DNA from: Thermanaerothrix daxensis
GTDB lineage: Bacteria > Chloroflexota > Anaerolineae > Anaerolineales > Anaerolineaceae
Length of the DNA: 64,000 nucleotides
Assembly (NCBI RefSeq): GCF_001306145.1
Contig: NZ_LGKO01000005.1
Coordinates: 372,001-436,000, forward strand
Direction of reading: 5' to 3'
Notes under the pieces: generated by a model
Database searches by the model: none
Told to the model about the DNA's origin: nothing
What the model saw: only the letters and a program-made list of their open reading frames with translations
Translations under genes and position numbers: made by a program
Shown here: piece after piece, positions 17,312 to 26,843 of the stretch
Layout of the letters: each line of letters starts with the position of its first letter
Position numbering within the stretch: the first letter of the stretch is position 1

Positions 17312-18463
17312 TTAGGGATGAGCAAGGGCGAAATTGGCCTCTTGCAGAACGCGCAAAATCTCCCCGCCAAAACGCTTAAAGCGCCAGGGCGTGCTCTGCA
17401 TGAGCCGTGCCAGATCATCCGGGTGAGTGGGATTTTCGCGCGCAATACGTTCCATGAGATCGCGTGGTAGAATGATGTCCGATTCAACTCCCAGGCGGCG
17501 CCCTACTTGTTTACGCCACTGACGCAGGTGCTCCAGGCGAGCCAGAACGGCTTCATCGGGGGCACCGTTGCGAGGACGGGGAGGTGGGGGGGCGGTGAGC
17601 GCCTCGCGAATGGTGGTAAGAAGACCTTCTTGAAAGCGCGCGCGTTGTTTGGCGCTCAGGATGCCCAGGCGGGAAAGGTCGCGGGGGCTTTTGGGCAGGG
17701 CCAGGGCAATTTCCAGTAAGGCTTCGTTGCTCAATATTTTAAAGTGAGGGAGATTAGCCAGGCGAGCCTGTTCATCCCGATAGGCGTACAGCGCGTGGAG
17801 CACGGCCATTTGTTGAGGGCTCAGGTTGTAGCGCTGTGCCAGATTCCAATCCGGCCCTTTGCTCAGATCAATCACCGGAACACTAACCTCGGTAAGACGC
17901 TCAAAATCTTCCTGAGCGAGTTCCCATAACCCCTTCTGTTGAAGAGCGGCGGCCAGGCGCTCGCGTAGGGGGAGCAGATAGTGTGTGTCGTGACGTGCGT
18001 AGTCCAGCATGGCAGGGGGAAGGGGGCGCTGGGACCAGTCGGCACGCTGGTAGTGCTTTTCCAGTTGGAGGCCAAATTCTTGCTTGAGCAAACTTGCCAA
18101 TCCAACCTCACGGCGCCCCAGGATGCGGGCGGCGTGCATAGTATCGAAAATGTGGCGGAAGATGAAGCCGAAGTCGCGTTTGAGGCAGATCAGATCGTAC
18201 TCGGCGGCATGAAAAACCTTTTCAATCCGTTCATCTGCGAATACTGCCCCCAGGGGGGTAAGATCCTTCAAACACAGTGGGTCTACCAGAAAATCGGCTT
18301 CTGGGGTGGAAAACTGAATCAAACATACCTGCTCCTGGTAGGCATACAGGCTGTTCGATTCGGTGTCAACGGCGATACGAGAACTTCTAAGCAGAGTTTC
18401 GACCAGGCGGTCGAGGTCGGTGGGTTGATCAACCCAAACGAGCGGTGTGGTGTCGGTGGTCAT
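17312..18463 (-). CDS. rnd: Ribonuclease D
   Basis: A 383-residue 3'-5' exoribonuclease with the DEDDy active site: AVDTESN (Asp33, Glu35), the FHAAEYDLICL segment, and DYARHDTHYLLPL carrying the last Asp and Tyr. An HRDC domain follows (about 215-290), with WRKQVGRRLGVESDIILPR typical of a second C-terminal helical unit. It trims tRNA 3' ends or stable RNA in known members. TATAAT at 18471-18476 ends only seven bases before the ATG, so the mRNA is probably leaderless. The beta-CASP nuclease follows downstream. Confidence 0.92.
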   Translation of the reverse strand: MTTDTTPLVWVDQPTDLDRLVETLLRSSRIAVDTESNSLYAYQEQVCLIQFSTPEADFLVDPLCLKDLTPLGAVFADERIEKVFHAAEYDLICLKRDFGFIFRHIFDTMHAARILGRREVGLASLLKQEFGLQLEKHYQRADWSQRPLPPAMLDYARHDTHYLLPLRERLAAALQQKGLWELAQEDFERLTEVSVPVIDLSKGPDWNLAQRYNLSPQQMAVLHALYAYRDEQARLANLPHFKILSNEALLEIALALPKSPRDLSRLGILSAKQRARFQEGLLTTIREALTAPPPPRPRNGAPDEAVLARLEHLRQWRKQVGRRLGVESDIILPRDLMERIARENPTHPDDLARLMQSTPWRFKRFGGEILRVLQEANFALAHP

Positions 18464-18470
18464 GGTGTGG

Positions 18471-18499
18471 ATTATAGCAGAAGGTGAGCCGGGCAGGAA
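18471..18499 (-). promoter_or_regulatory. rnd promoter giving a leaderless transcript
   Basis: On the minus strand TTCCTG, a 17-bp spacer and TATAAT (18471-18476) are followed by seven bases and the rnd ATG. Transcription should start at or next to the A of the ATG. The -10 is consensus; the -35 is weak. Confidence 0.6.
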
Positions 18500-18596
18500 G
18501 TTTTCGCAAAGGTGCCGGGGATGCCAACTTCGCCTATCTGTGGAGCAAATCCCTTGACCAAGTTATGATATATTATCCTCAACAAGCGGAGGACCT

Positions 18597-19277
18597 ATGA
18601 AGGAGCGAATTCTAATCATTGAGGATGATGAGGCTATTCAGCGCATTCTCAGGCGCGCATTAACCTATGAGGGCTATGTAGTTGAATCGGCTCAGGATGG
18701 AGAGAGCGGGCTGAAGCTCTTCCGAGAGTCGCGCCCTGACCTGGTCGTGCTGGATTGGATGCTGCCGGGCATTGATGGGTTGGAAGTGTGTCAGCGCCTG
18801 AGGGCAGCCAGCAAAGTGCCGATCCTAATGCTAACCGCCAAAGATACGGTACAGGACCGGGTGCAGGGATTGGATGCGGGGGCGGATGATTACATTGTCA
18901 AGCCCTTCCAGGTAGAGGAGTTTCTGGCGCGTGTACGGGCGCTTTTACGTCGCACCGAGGCTGAGCGGGCGCCGGTGCTAAAGTTTGCTGACCTGGAGTT
19001 AGATACCCGTACCCGGCAGGCGCGTCGGGGGCAGCGGGTGATTCCGCTGACCGCGCGTGAATTTGATCTACTGGAACTGTTCATGCGCCATCCCCGACAA
19101 GTCTTGACGCGTGAGATGATTTTTGACCGTATCTGGGGGTACGACTTCAGTGGCGAGAGTAATGTGCTCGATGTGTACATCCGTTATCTGAGGCAAAAAT
19201 TAGAAGCGGAGGGCGAACCCCGCCTGATCCACACCCTGCGCAGTGTGGGTTATGTGCTGCGCGAAACCGAAGAGTAA
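18597..19277 (+). CDS. OmpR/PhoB-family response regulator
   Basis: A 226-residue two-component response regulator. The receiver domain (1-120) has the acidic pair EDD near residues 9-11, phospho-acceptor Asp53 in VLDWMLPG, the Thr in LMLTAKD and Lys in VKPFQ. The C-terminal winged helix (about 130-224) is OmpR type, with [17 protein letters not shown] and [18 protein letters not shown] lies five bases upstream of the ATG. The stop codon abuts the ATG of the sensor kinase. The target genes are unknown. Confidence 0.95.
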   Translation: MKERILIIEDDEAIQRILRRALTYEGYVVESAQDGESGLKLFRESRPDLVVLDWMLPGIDGLEVCQRLRAASKVPILMLTAKDTVQDRVQGLDAGADDYIVKPFQVEEFLARVRALLRRTEAERAPVLKFADLELDTRTRQARRGQRVIPLTAREFDLLELFMRHPRQVLTREMIFDRIWGYDFSGESNVLDVYIRYLRQKLEAEGEPRLIHTLRSVGYVLRETEE

Positions 19278-20669
19278 ATGTCTCTGCGACTGCGGCTGAC
19301 TCTTCTTTACACCTCACTCCTGGGCGGCGTCCTGCTCATTGTGGGGGGGCTGGTGTACATTCTGGTCAGCCAAACGCTCCTGAGTGAGGTGGATAGCCGT
19401 TTGGAGCGAGCCGCTCGGCAATTGATTGGCCGCTTACGGGTCAACCCGGCCAATCAATTCGACCAGCGGGCTGTGGTTGGTTTTCAGCCGCTGGAAACTC
19501 TATTCTTCCAGGTGTGGGATGCCCAAGGGCAATTGCAAATCTCACGACCTGCGGGGCTCACTCAACCGCTTGATCCGGTGGGTCTAACCTACGGGCAATC
19601 CATTTACCGCTCTGTCTTAAGCGGCGAAACGAACCTGCGCGTTCTTTCCGTGCCGTTGCGCAGCAATCGTGGCCCGGTGGGAGTTTTGCAAGTGGCCTTG
19701 AGCCTGGACCTGCTGTTGGTCGCTCAGCGTACATTGGCAACCCTGCTGGTGATGATGTTCATTCTCTCTGTGGGTATTGTGGGGCTGGGCACCTGGTTAG
19801 GAACCGGTTACATCCTCGCGCCCTTGCAGGTTGTCACTGAGGCGGCTTTGCAGATCACTCGCGCTGATGATCTCTCGCGCCGCATTCCACTGGCGGCTCA
19901 AGAAACGGACGTGGAGTTTCGGCAGTTGATCACTGCCTTTAACACTACCCTGGAACGGTTGGAAACCCTTTTCCACGCTCAGCGACGCTTTCTGGCAGAT
20001 GTGAGCCACGAATTGCGCACGCCACTCACGGTAATAAAGGGCGAAATTGGGTTGATGCGTCTGACCGGTACCGTTGATCCCGAATCCTTGCAGGCCATTG
20101 ATCAGGAGGTGGATCGTCTGACCCGCCTTGTGGGGGATTTGCTGTTGATGGCTCAGGCTGAAGCCGGGTCGTTGACGTTGGAACGCCAGCCTGTACCCTT
20201 GGATGACCTGGTGTCAGAGGTGGTCCAGCAAATGCAACGCCTGGCCGAAGAGACCCGTTCCCTGCGTGTGGTAGAACTGGAGCCGTTAACCATCCTGGGA
20301 GATAAGGATCGGCTCAAACAAGTTTTGCTCAACTTGGTTGGTAACGCCATCAAGTACACCCCGCCGGGAGGGGAGATACGTTTGGGACTTCGGCGCGAAG
20401 GTCGCGAAGCCCAGATCAGTGTCAGCGACAGCGGGCCGGGAATTCCAGAGGAGGATCTGCCTCACATTTTCGAGCGTTTCTACCGCGGGCGAGGCCAGGA
20501 GGGTGAAAATGCTCCCTTCGGATATGGGTTGGGACTGGCAATTGCCCAACGTATTGTGCAGAGCCATAGGGGATGGATTGAGGTCAAGTCGCGTTTGGGG
20601 CAGGGCACCACATTTATTGTGCATCTGCCGCTGGAAAATCCCATCTTAGGCAAAGAGGAGCCTGGCTAA
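19278..20669 (+). CDS. Sensor histidine kinase
   Basis: A 463-residue membrane sensor. The first helix is at 6-30 and the second around 150-175. They enclose a ~115-residue extracellular sensing region without a recognised fold. A HAMP domain follows, then the HisKA box VSHELRTPLTVIKG with phospho-accepting His244. The ATPase domain shows N box NLVGNAIKYTP, G1 DSGPGIPEEDLPHIFERFYRG and G2 GYGLGLAIAQ. It phosphorylates the response regulator encoded directly upstream. The stimulus is unknown. Confidence 0.95.
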   Translation: MSLRLRLTLLYTSLLGGVLLIVGGLVYILVSQTLLSEVDSRLERAARQLIGRLRVNPANQFDQRAVVGFQPLETLFFQVWDAQGQLQISRPAGLTQPLDPVGLTYGQSIYRSVLSGETNLRVLSVPLRSNRGPVGVLQVALSLDLLLVAQRTLATLLVMMFILSVGIVGLGTWLGTGYILAPLQVVTEAALQITRADDLSRRIPLAAQETDVEFRQLITAFNTTLERLETLFHAQRRFLADVSHELRTPLTVIKGEIGLMRLTGTVDPESLQAIDQEVDRLTRLVGDLLLMAQAEAGSLTLERQPVPLDDLVSEVVQQMQRLAEETRSLRVVELEPLTILGDKDRLKQVLLNLVGNAIKYTPPGGEIRLGLRREGREAQISVSDSGPGIPEEDLPHIFERFYRGRGQEGENAPFGYGLGLAIAQRIVQSHRGWIEVKSRLGQGTTFIVHLPLENPILGKEEPG

Positions 20670-20690
20670 GCCGCACCGGGTAGCCAGGCT
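20659..20690. terminator. Hairpin between convergent genes
   Basis: A perfect 10-bp stem, agcctggcta (20659-20668) with tagccaggct (20681-20690), overlaps the kinase stop codon. No T-run follows on the plus strand. It may terminate weakly in either direction. Confidence 0.4.
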
Positions 20691-20717
20691 CAGGGCAAGG
20701 AGGAGAAGCCGAAATCT

Positions 20718-21452
20718 CTATAGAAGGGTGCGTGAGCGCTCTTCGTTGCTGCGGCTGGGGCGTGCATTGAGGCTGTGGTAGGTGGGCTCGGGACGGGAGG
20801 GGGCGGTGGTGGATCGCGCGCTCAGGTTGGTGGGAGTTGGCGTCGGGCGCGGAGCAAAGGCAGAGGAGTTCACGGTGGGGCCAGTCGTCGCGGCAGGACG
20901 TGGGGTGCGCAGGGGGGTGCGCAACAGTGGCTGATCGCCGGTGGAAAAGAGACGCTCACCGGCCACAGAAAGGGTGCCGATGATAAGGATGCGAATGACC
21001 CAGACCATCATGGCTACGAAGATGGGGACTACGGTGATCAAAGTCTCCCGATCAATGACCGAGGTGCTGGCAGGTGTGTGGGAGACAATTGCCATTGAGA
21101 CCCCCCACCAGGTGAGCAGTGCATTGAAGGTGGCCGCCAGCAGCCAGGCGCCAAATAGATACCAGACCTCTTTGGGCTCAGAAGATCCTTGCTCGGGCGT
21201 GAAAAGACGAGCAATGCCGGCGAAATCTATCCCGCAGAAAGCGATTGCAAGAATAGTTGACCACTGTAAACCGGCGAACGAAAGACCGCCCAGCAGGTCG
21301 CGCAGGGCATAGTCGGTAGTGCTGTAATTAAAAATTTCAAAGGCCACTAGTGCGGTGAGGATGATAATCCCAAAAAGAAACCCCGGCCGCAGGCGCAGAC
21401 GGCCCGCCAGTTCGGAAAACCATTGGGTGAAGGAAAACGATCGGCTGTTCAT
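20718..21452 (-). CDS. Uncharacterised membrane protein with Pro/Thr/Arg-rich tail
   Basis: A 244-residue protein with four predicted membrane helices: FLFGIIILTALVAFEIF, a helix near LQWSTILAIAFCGI, one near YLFGAWLLAATFNAL, and one near IFVAMMVWVIRILIIG. A ~75-residue disordered cytoplasmic or exported tail follows, rich in Pro, Thr, Arg and Ser (for example PRPTPTPTNLS). I recognise no family. The start at 21452 has AAAGGAG six bases upstream. The longer frame from 21536 is rejected because a consensus promoter lies inside it. Confidence 0.72.
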   Translation of the reverse strand: MNSRSFSFTQWFSELAGRLRLRPGFLFGIIILTALVAFEIFNYSTTDYALRDLLGGLSFAGLQWSTILAIAFCGIDFAGIARLFTPEQGSSEPKEVWYLFGAWLLAATFNALLTWWGVSMAIVSHTPASTSVIDRETLITVVPIFVAMMVWVIRILIIGTLSVAGERLFSTGDQPLLRTPLRTPRPAATTGPTVNSSAFAPRPTPTPTNLSARSTTAPSRPEPTYHSLNARPSRSNEERSRTLL

Positions 21453-21500
21453 GGCATCTCCTTTTGACATTTTCAGGGAACCAGAGGGGAAGTTGCTTTG

Positions 21501-21529
21501 ATTATAGAAAATTTGTTCTATTGTGTCAA
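21501..21529 (-). promoter_or_regulatory. Consensus sigma70 promoter
   Basis: On the minus strand TTGACA (21524-21529), a 17-bp spacer and TATAAT (21501-21506): a perfect match to both hexamers. It drives the membrane protein at 20718-21452, giving a leader of about 42 nt. Confidence 0.85.
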
Positions 21530-21720
21530 GCGCCATAGGTAGAAGCCAATATAGGACCTTCCCCTACATATGGGGAGTAGTGGGGTGGTAGGAGGGATGG
21601 CTGTCCAACAATTCTCACTCTTGATTACGCAGATTGCGAATAAAAGGCGTGATCTATGAAAACCGCAAAGCGTGAAGTTGGGTTAAAATCGGGGACAAAC
21701 TTTTTCACGGAGAACACATT

Positions 21721-22119
21721 ATGGCTCTACAGCCCGGATTAAGTTACGAATGGATGATTACTGTTCAGGAGCATGATACCACCCGTGCTCTGGGGGATGA
21801 TACGTTACCCGTAGTGCTGAGCACGCCCCGTCTGATTGCCTGCCTGGAGCATGCGGCCCACCACACCCTTCTCCCTCATTTGGGGGAGGGTCAGACCAGC
21901 GTTGGGACGCTGGTCCATGTGCGCCATCTGGCAGCCACCCCTTTGGGGATGCAGGCGCGGTTTCGGGCTGAGGTGGTAGCTGTGGAGGGGCGACGTGTGC
22001 GCTTTCGTGTTGAGGCCTGGGATGAAGTGGAAAAGATTGCCGAAGGTGAACACGAACGATTCATCATTGAGCGTGCTCGCTTCGAAGAGCGTCTGGCCCA
22101 AAAAGCCGCCTCAAAATAA
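21721..22119 (+). CDS. Hot-dog thioesterase (FlK-like)
   Basis: A 132-residue single-domain hot-dog protein. It contains a STPRLIACLEHAAHHTLLPHL helix followed by a GQTSVGTLVHVRHLAATPLG strand region, as in fluoroacetyl-CoA thioesterase-like enzymes. The conserved Thr/Glu/His elements are represented by the STP loop, Glu in LEHA and His in VRHL. It probably hydrolyses a small acyl-CoA; the substrate is unknown. The ATG is preceded by ACGGAGA. A hairpin and a T-run (about 22132-22176) separate it from the convergent hacB gene. Confidence 0.78.
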   Translation: MALQPGLSYEWMITVQEHDTTRALGDDTLPVVLSTPRLIACLEHAAHHTLLPHLGEGQTSVGTLVHVRHLAATPLGMQARFRAEVVAVEGRRVRFRVEAWDEVEKIAEGEHERFIIERARFEERLAQKAASK

Positions 22120-22131
22120 TTGGGAGCGGGG

Positions 22132-22176
22132 CAGACCCGACCCTGACAGGGCCTGCCCCCTATAATCGGTTTTTTT
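22132..22176 (+). terminator. Terminator-like hairpin in convergent gap
   Basis: cggggcag pairs with ctgcccc across an internal loop and is followed, after TATAATCGG, by a run of seven T. It likely ends the thioesterase transcript. Confidence 0.55.
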
Positions 22177-22182
22177 CTAAAA

Positions 22183-22674
22183 TCACCCCTGCGGGAAGTG
22201 TTGGTGGCGTTGGACGTAAGCCACAATGCCGCCCGCTTCCAGGATCTGGCGGAAGAAAGGGGGTGGGGGAGGCAATTGCCAATGTGTCTCGCCCACCTGA
22301 AATTGCCAGGTGTGGGGATCGAGCACGGCCAAATCGCCATCATGAACCGCTGCGACCACCTCGGCGGCTTCAAAGAGGGGCAGACCGAGGTTGATGGCAT
22401 TGCGGAAAAAGATACGGGCAAAGGACACGGCAATGATTGCCGCGATGCCGCGTTTTTTGAGCGCCTCCGCTGCATATTCACGTGATGAACCACACCCGAA
22501 GTTGCGCCCGGCGACAATAATATCGCCTGCTTGGGCCTGTTCGGCAAAATCAGGCCGGGCCTCAATGAAGGCCGCTGAGGCCAGGTCGGCATTAGGGCGC
22601 ATGTAGGGGGCATAACGCCCCGGTACAATCTGATCGGTATCCACGTTATCGCCAAACTTCCAGATGCGTGCCAT
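22183..22674 (-). CDS. hacB: Homoaconitase (aconitase-superfamily) small subunit
   Basis: A 163-residue swivel subunit of the LeuD/HacB type. It forms a heterodimer with the 4Fe-4S large subunit encoded 22 bp upstream, isomerising homocitrate to homoisocitrate. The start MARIWKFGDNVDTDQIVPG and the conserved NFGCGSSREYAAEALK are readable. The substrate loop after VPGRY reads APYMRP, which resembles homoaconitase more than isopropylmalate isomerase as I remember these families. The position behind homocitrate synthase supports homoaconitase. A dual role in leucine synthesis cannot be excluded. Confidence 0.82.
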   Translation of the reverse strand: MARIWKFGDNVDTDQIVPGRYAPYMRPNADLASAAFIEARPDFAEQAQAGDIIVAGRNFGCGSSREYAAEALKKRGIAAIIAVSFARIFFRNAINLGLPLFEAAEVVAAVHDGDLAVLDPHTWQFQVGETHWQLPPPPPFFRQILEAGGIVAYVQRHQHFPQG

Positions 22675-22696
22675 GGGGATTCCTCCACAGTCAGGA

Positions 22697-25113
<2,417 letters not shown>

Positions 25114-25128
25114 TTAGGGGATAAATGA

Positions 25129-25161
25129 AAACTCCCTCACCGGTGTCTGGTGAGGGAGTTT
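25129..25161 (-). terminator. Attenuator terminator of the lysine operon leader
   Basis: On the minus strand a perfect 13-bp stem (25149-25161 with 25129-25141, aaactccctcacc and its complement) and a 7-base loop are followed by TTTTCATTT. It lies between the leader ORF and homocitrate synthase, 28 bp before the ATG, so it must be bypassed for expression. The loop and stem top (25138-25150) can instead pair with 25193-25206, across the leader stop codon, giving a 13-bp antiterminator with one bulged base. Confidence 0.88.
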
Positions 25162-25197
25162 GTGGGCTAAGATATAGGGCAAGCCGAACCCGCCAGA

Positions 25198-25272
25198 CTA
25201 CCGGTGGGGTGTCCGCTGGATCTTCTTGCCCTTCTTCAATTCCGAAATCAAGGTGGGAATAGCGTTGTTCAT
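25198..25272 (-). CDS. Lysine-rich leader peptide of the hcs operon
   Basis: A 24-codon ORF with the peptide MNNAIPTLISELKKGKKIQ followed by RTPHR. Codons 13, 14, 16 and 17 are all AAG lysine. The start lies 11 bases after a consensus -10, so the transcript begins about five bases before the ATG and there is no room for a ribosome site. The stop codon sits inside the antiterminator strand. A ribosome reaching the stop hides that strand and lets the terminator form; a ribosome stalled at the lysine codons leaves it free. Lysine-responsive leader attenuation has been reported for the Thermus thermophilus lysine cluster. Confidence 0.8.
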   Translation of the reverse strand: MNNAIPTLISELKKGKKIQRTPHR

Positions 25273-25283
25273 GATTGGGCGCG

Positions 25284-25312
25284 ATTATAGGGACTTGAGC
25301 CGATTTTGTCAA
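25284..25312 (-). promoter_or_regulatory. Consensus promoter of the lysine leader
   Basis: On the minus strand TTGACA (25307-25312), 17-bp spacer and TATAAT (25284-25289): perfect hexamers and spacing. The expected start, near 25277, is five bases upstream of the leader ATG. Confidence 0.9.
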
Positions 25313-25342
25313 GAATTTAACCTTAAAAAATGCTGGAAATCC

Positions 25343-25371
25343 TTGACAGCCCGAGAAGTACGTAGTAAATT
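25343..25371 (+). promoter_or_regulatory. Promoter of the arginine leader
   Basis: TTGACA (25343-25348), 17-bp spacer, TAAATT (25366-25371). The expected start, near 25378, is two bases before the leader ATG. The two divergent -35 boxes are only 30 bp apart. Confidence 0.72.
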
Positions 25372-25379
25372 TATGCCCA

Positions 25380-25469
25380 ATGTTTAGCCAGACGTTCTTC
25401 ACCCTGCCACGTACCCGTCGTCCAAAGCCCACCTCTGCGCGGGAAGGCGGGGTTTTGTTGTTTGGTTAG
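25380..25469 (+). CDS. Arginine-containing leader peptide of the argG-lysW operon
   Basis: A 29-codon ORF with the peptide MFSQTFFTLPRTRRPKPTSA followed by REGGVLLFG. Arg codons are 11, 13, 14 (all CGT) and 21 (CGG). It begins within a few bases of the predicted transcript start, so it is effectively leaderless. Codons 21-25 contain the segment 25442-25454 (ggaaggcggggtt), which can pair with the 5' arm of the downstream terminator (12 of 13 positions, one U-G). A ribosome stalled at Arg13-14 leaves that segment free; a ribosome at the stop covers or passes it. I infer arginine-responsive attenuation. Confidence 0.75.
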   Translation: MFSQTFFTLPRTRRPKPTSAREGGVLLFG

Positions 25470-25505
25470 CCCGTTGAGTCGTTGAATCCTAACACCAGCC
25501 CAAAG

Positions 25506-25540
25506 GACCCCTCCTTCCCAACAAGGAGGGGTCTTATCTT
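25506..25540 (+). terminator. Attenuator terminator before argG
   Basis: A perfect 11-bp stem, gacccctcctt (25506-25516) with aaggaggggtc (25523-25533), a six-base loop and TTATCTT. It ends 20 bp before the argG ATG and lies inside the leader transcript. The T-run is imperfect, so termination may be partial. Confidence 0.8.
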
Positions 25541-25559
25541 ATATCCTCAGGAGGACGTG

Positions 25560-26819
25560 ATGGTAAAAGCGCAAGTCAAACGAGTCGTGCTGGCCTACTC
25601 AGGGGGACTGGATACCTCGGTCATTGTTCCCTGGCTACGTGAAAACTATGGGTGCGAAGTGGTTTGCTTCACGGCCGACATCGGCCAGGGTGAGGAACTG
25701 GAGGGACTGGAAGAAAAGGCATTGCGTAGTGGCGCCAGCCGTTTGATCATCCGTGATTTGAAAGAAGAATTTGCGCGCGATTACCTGTTCCGTGTGCTGA
25801 GGGCGGGGGCTGTTTATGAGCGCAAATACTTGCTGGGTACGTCCATCGCGCGACCCCTCATCGCCAAACATCAGGTGGAAGTGGCCCATGAAGTAGGGGC
25901 AGATGCGGTGGCGCACGGTGCGACTGGCAAGGGGAACGATCAAGTGCGTTTTGAATTGACCTACATGGCCTTGGACCCGCGTCTGAAGGTGATTGCTCCC
26001 TGGCGCGAATGGGACATTCGCTCCCGCCAGGACGCCATCCGTTACGCTCGCGAGCGCAATATCCCGGTGACAGCTACTGAAAAGTCCATTTACAGCCGCG
26101 ATCGCAACCTGTGGCACCTTTCGCACGAGGGTGGGCCTCTGGAGGACCCGTGGAATGAGCCGGAAGAGGGGATGTACCTAATCTCAACGTCCCCCGAGAG
26201 TGCCCCGGACGAGCCGGAGTACATCGAGATTTCTTTTGAATCTGGGACGCCAGTGGCAGTCAACGGGGTGACCATGTCACCGGCTCAAATCATTAACCAC
26301 CTTAACGCAGTAGGCGGGCATCACGGCATCGGGCGGGTTGATCTGGTGGAGAGCCGTCTGGTGGGGATGAAGTCGCGGGGAGTGTATGAGACGCCGGGTG
26401 GCACCATACTGATGGCCGCTCACCGTGAATTGGAATCGCTGGTTCTGGATCGCGACACACTGCACTTCAAGGACCTGGTGGCGCTCAAATACGCTGAACT
26501 GGTTTACAGCGGTATGTGGTTCTCGCCCTTGCGCGAAGCCCTGGACGCTTTTGTGGATAGCACCCAGGGACCGGTAACGGGCACGGTGCGGCTCAAACTC
26601 TACAAAGGCAACATCATTGTGGCCGGTCGCACCAGTCCCTTCAGTCTGTACCGCGAGGATTTTGCCACGTTTGGACAGGACGATGTGTACAACCAATCCG
26701 ACGCAAAAGGATTTATCAACCTGTTTGGCCTACCGTTGAAAGTGCGTGCGCTGAACGGCCTGCCGGTTTCGGGGTTGGAGATGCCCAAGCCGGATTACAG
26801 CCGCTTCAAACGGGATTGA
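25560..26819 (+). CDS. argG: Argininosuccinate synthase
   Basis: A 419-residue cytoplasmic enzyme joining citrulline and aspartate with ATP, the penultimate step of arginine synthesis. The PP-loop is [28 protein letters not shown] and the [12 protein letters not shown] region are conserved. ATG 25560 has AGGAGG six bases upstream; the longer frame to 25482 would run through the terminator hairpin and is rejected. It is the first gene of an eight-gene operon ending in lysK. An arginine leader peptide and terminator precede it. Confidence 0.95.
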   Translation: MVKAQVKRVVLAYSGGLDTSVIVPWLRENYGCEVVCFTADIGQGEELEGLEEKALRSGASRLIIRDLKEEFARDYLFRVLRAGAVYERKYLLGTSIARPLIAKHQVEVAHEVGADAVAHGATGKGNDQVRFELTYMALDPRLKVIAPWREWDIRSRQDAIRYARERNIPVTATEKSIYSRDRNLWHLSHEGGPLEDPWNEPEEGMYLISTSPESAPDEPEYIEISFESGTPVAVNGVTMSPAQIINHLNAVGGHHGIGRVDLVESRLVGMKSRGVYETPGGTILMAAHRELESLVLDRDTLHFKDLVALKYAELVYSGMWFSPLREALDAFVDSTQGPVTGTVRLKLYKGNIIVAGRTSPFSLYREDFATFGQDDVYNQSDAKGFINLFGLPLKVRALNGLPVSGLEMPKPDYSRFKRD

Positions 26820-26843
26820 ACACGCTGGTTGGGAGTTTTGGAC

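Noticed and set aside
25482-25559. Longer argG start adding 26 residues
   Set aside because: The extension would translate the terminator hairpin and lacks a ribosome site; ATG 25560 has AGGAGG and the family N-terminus.
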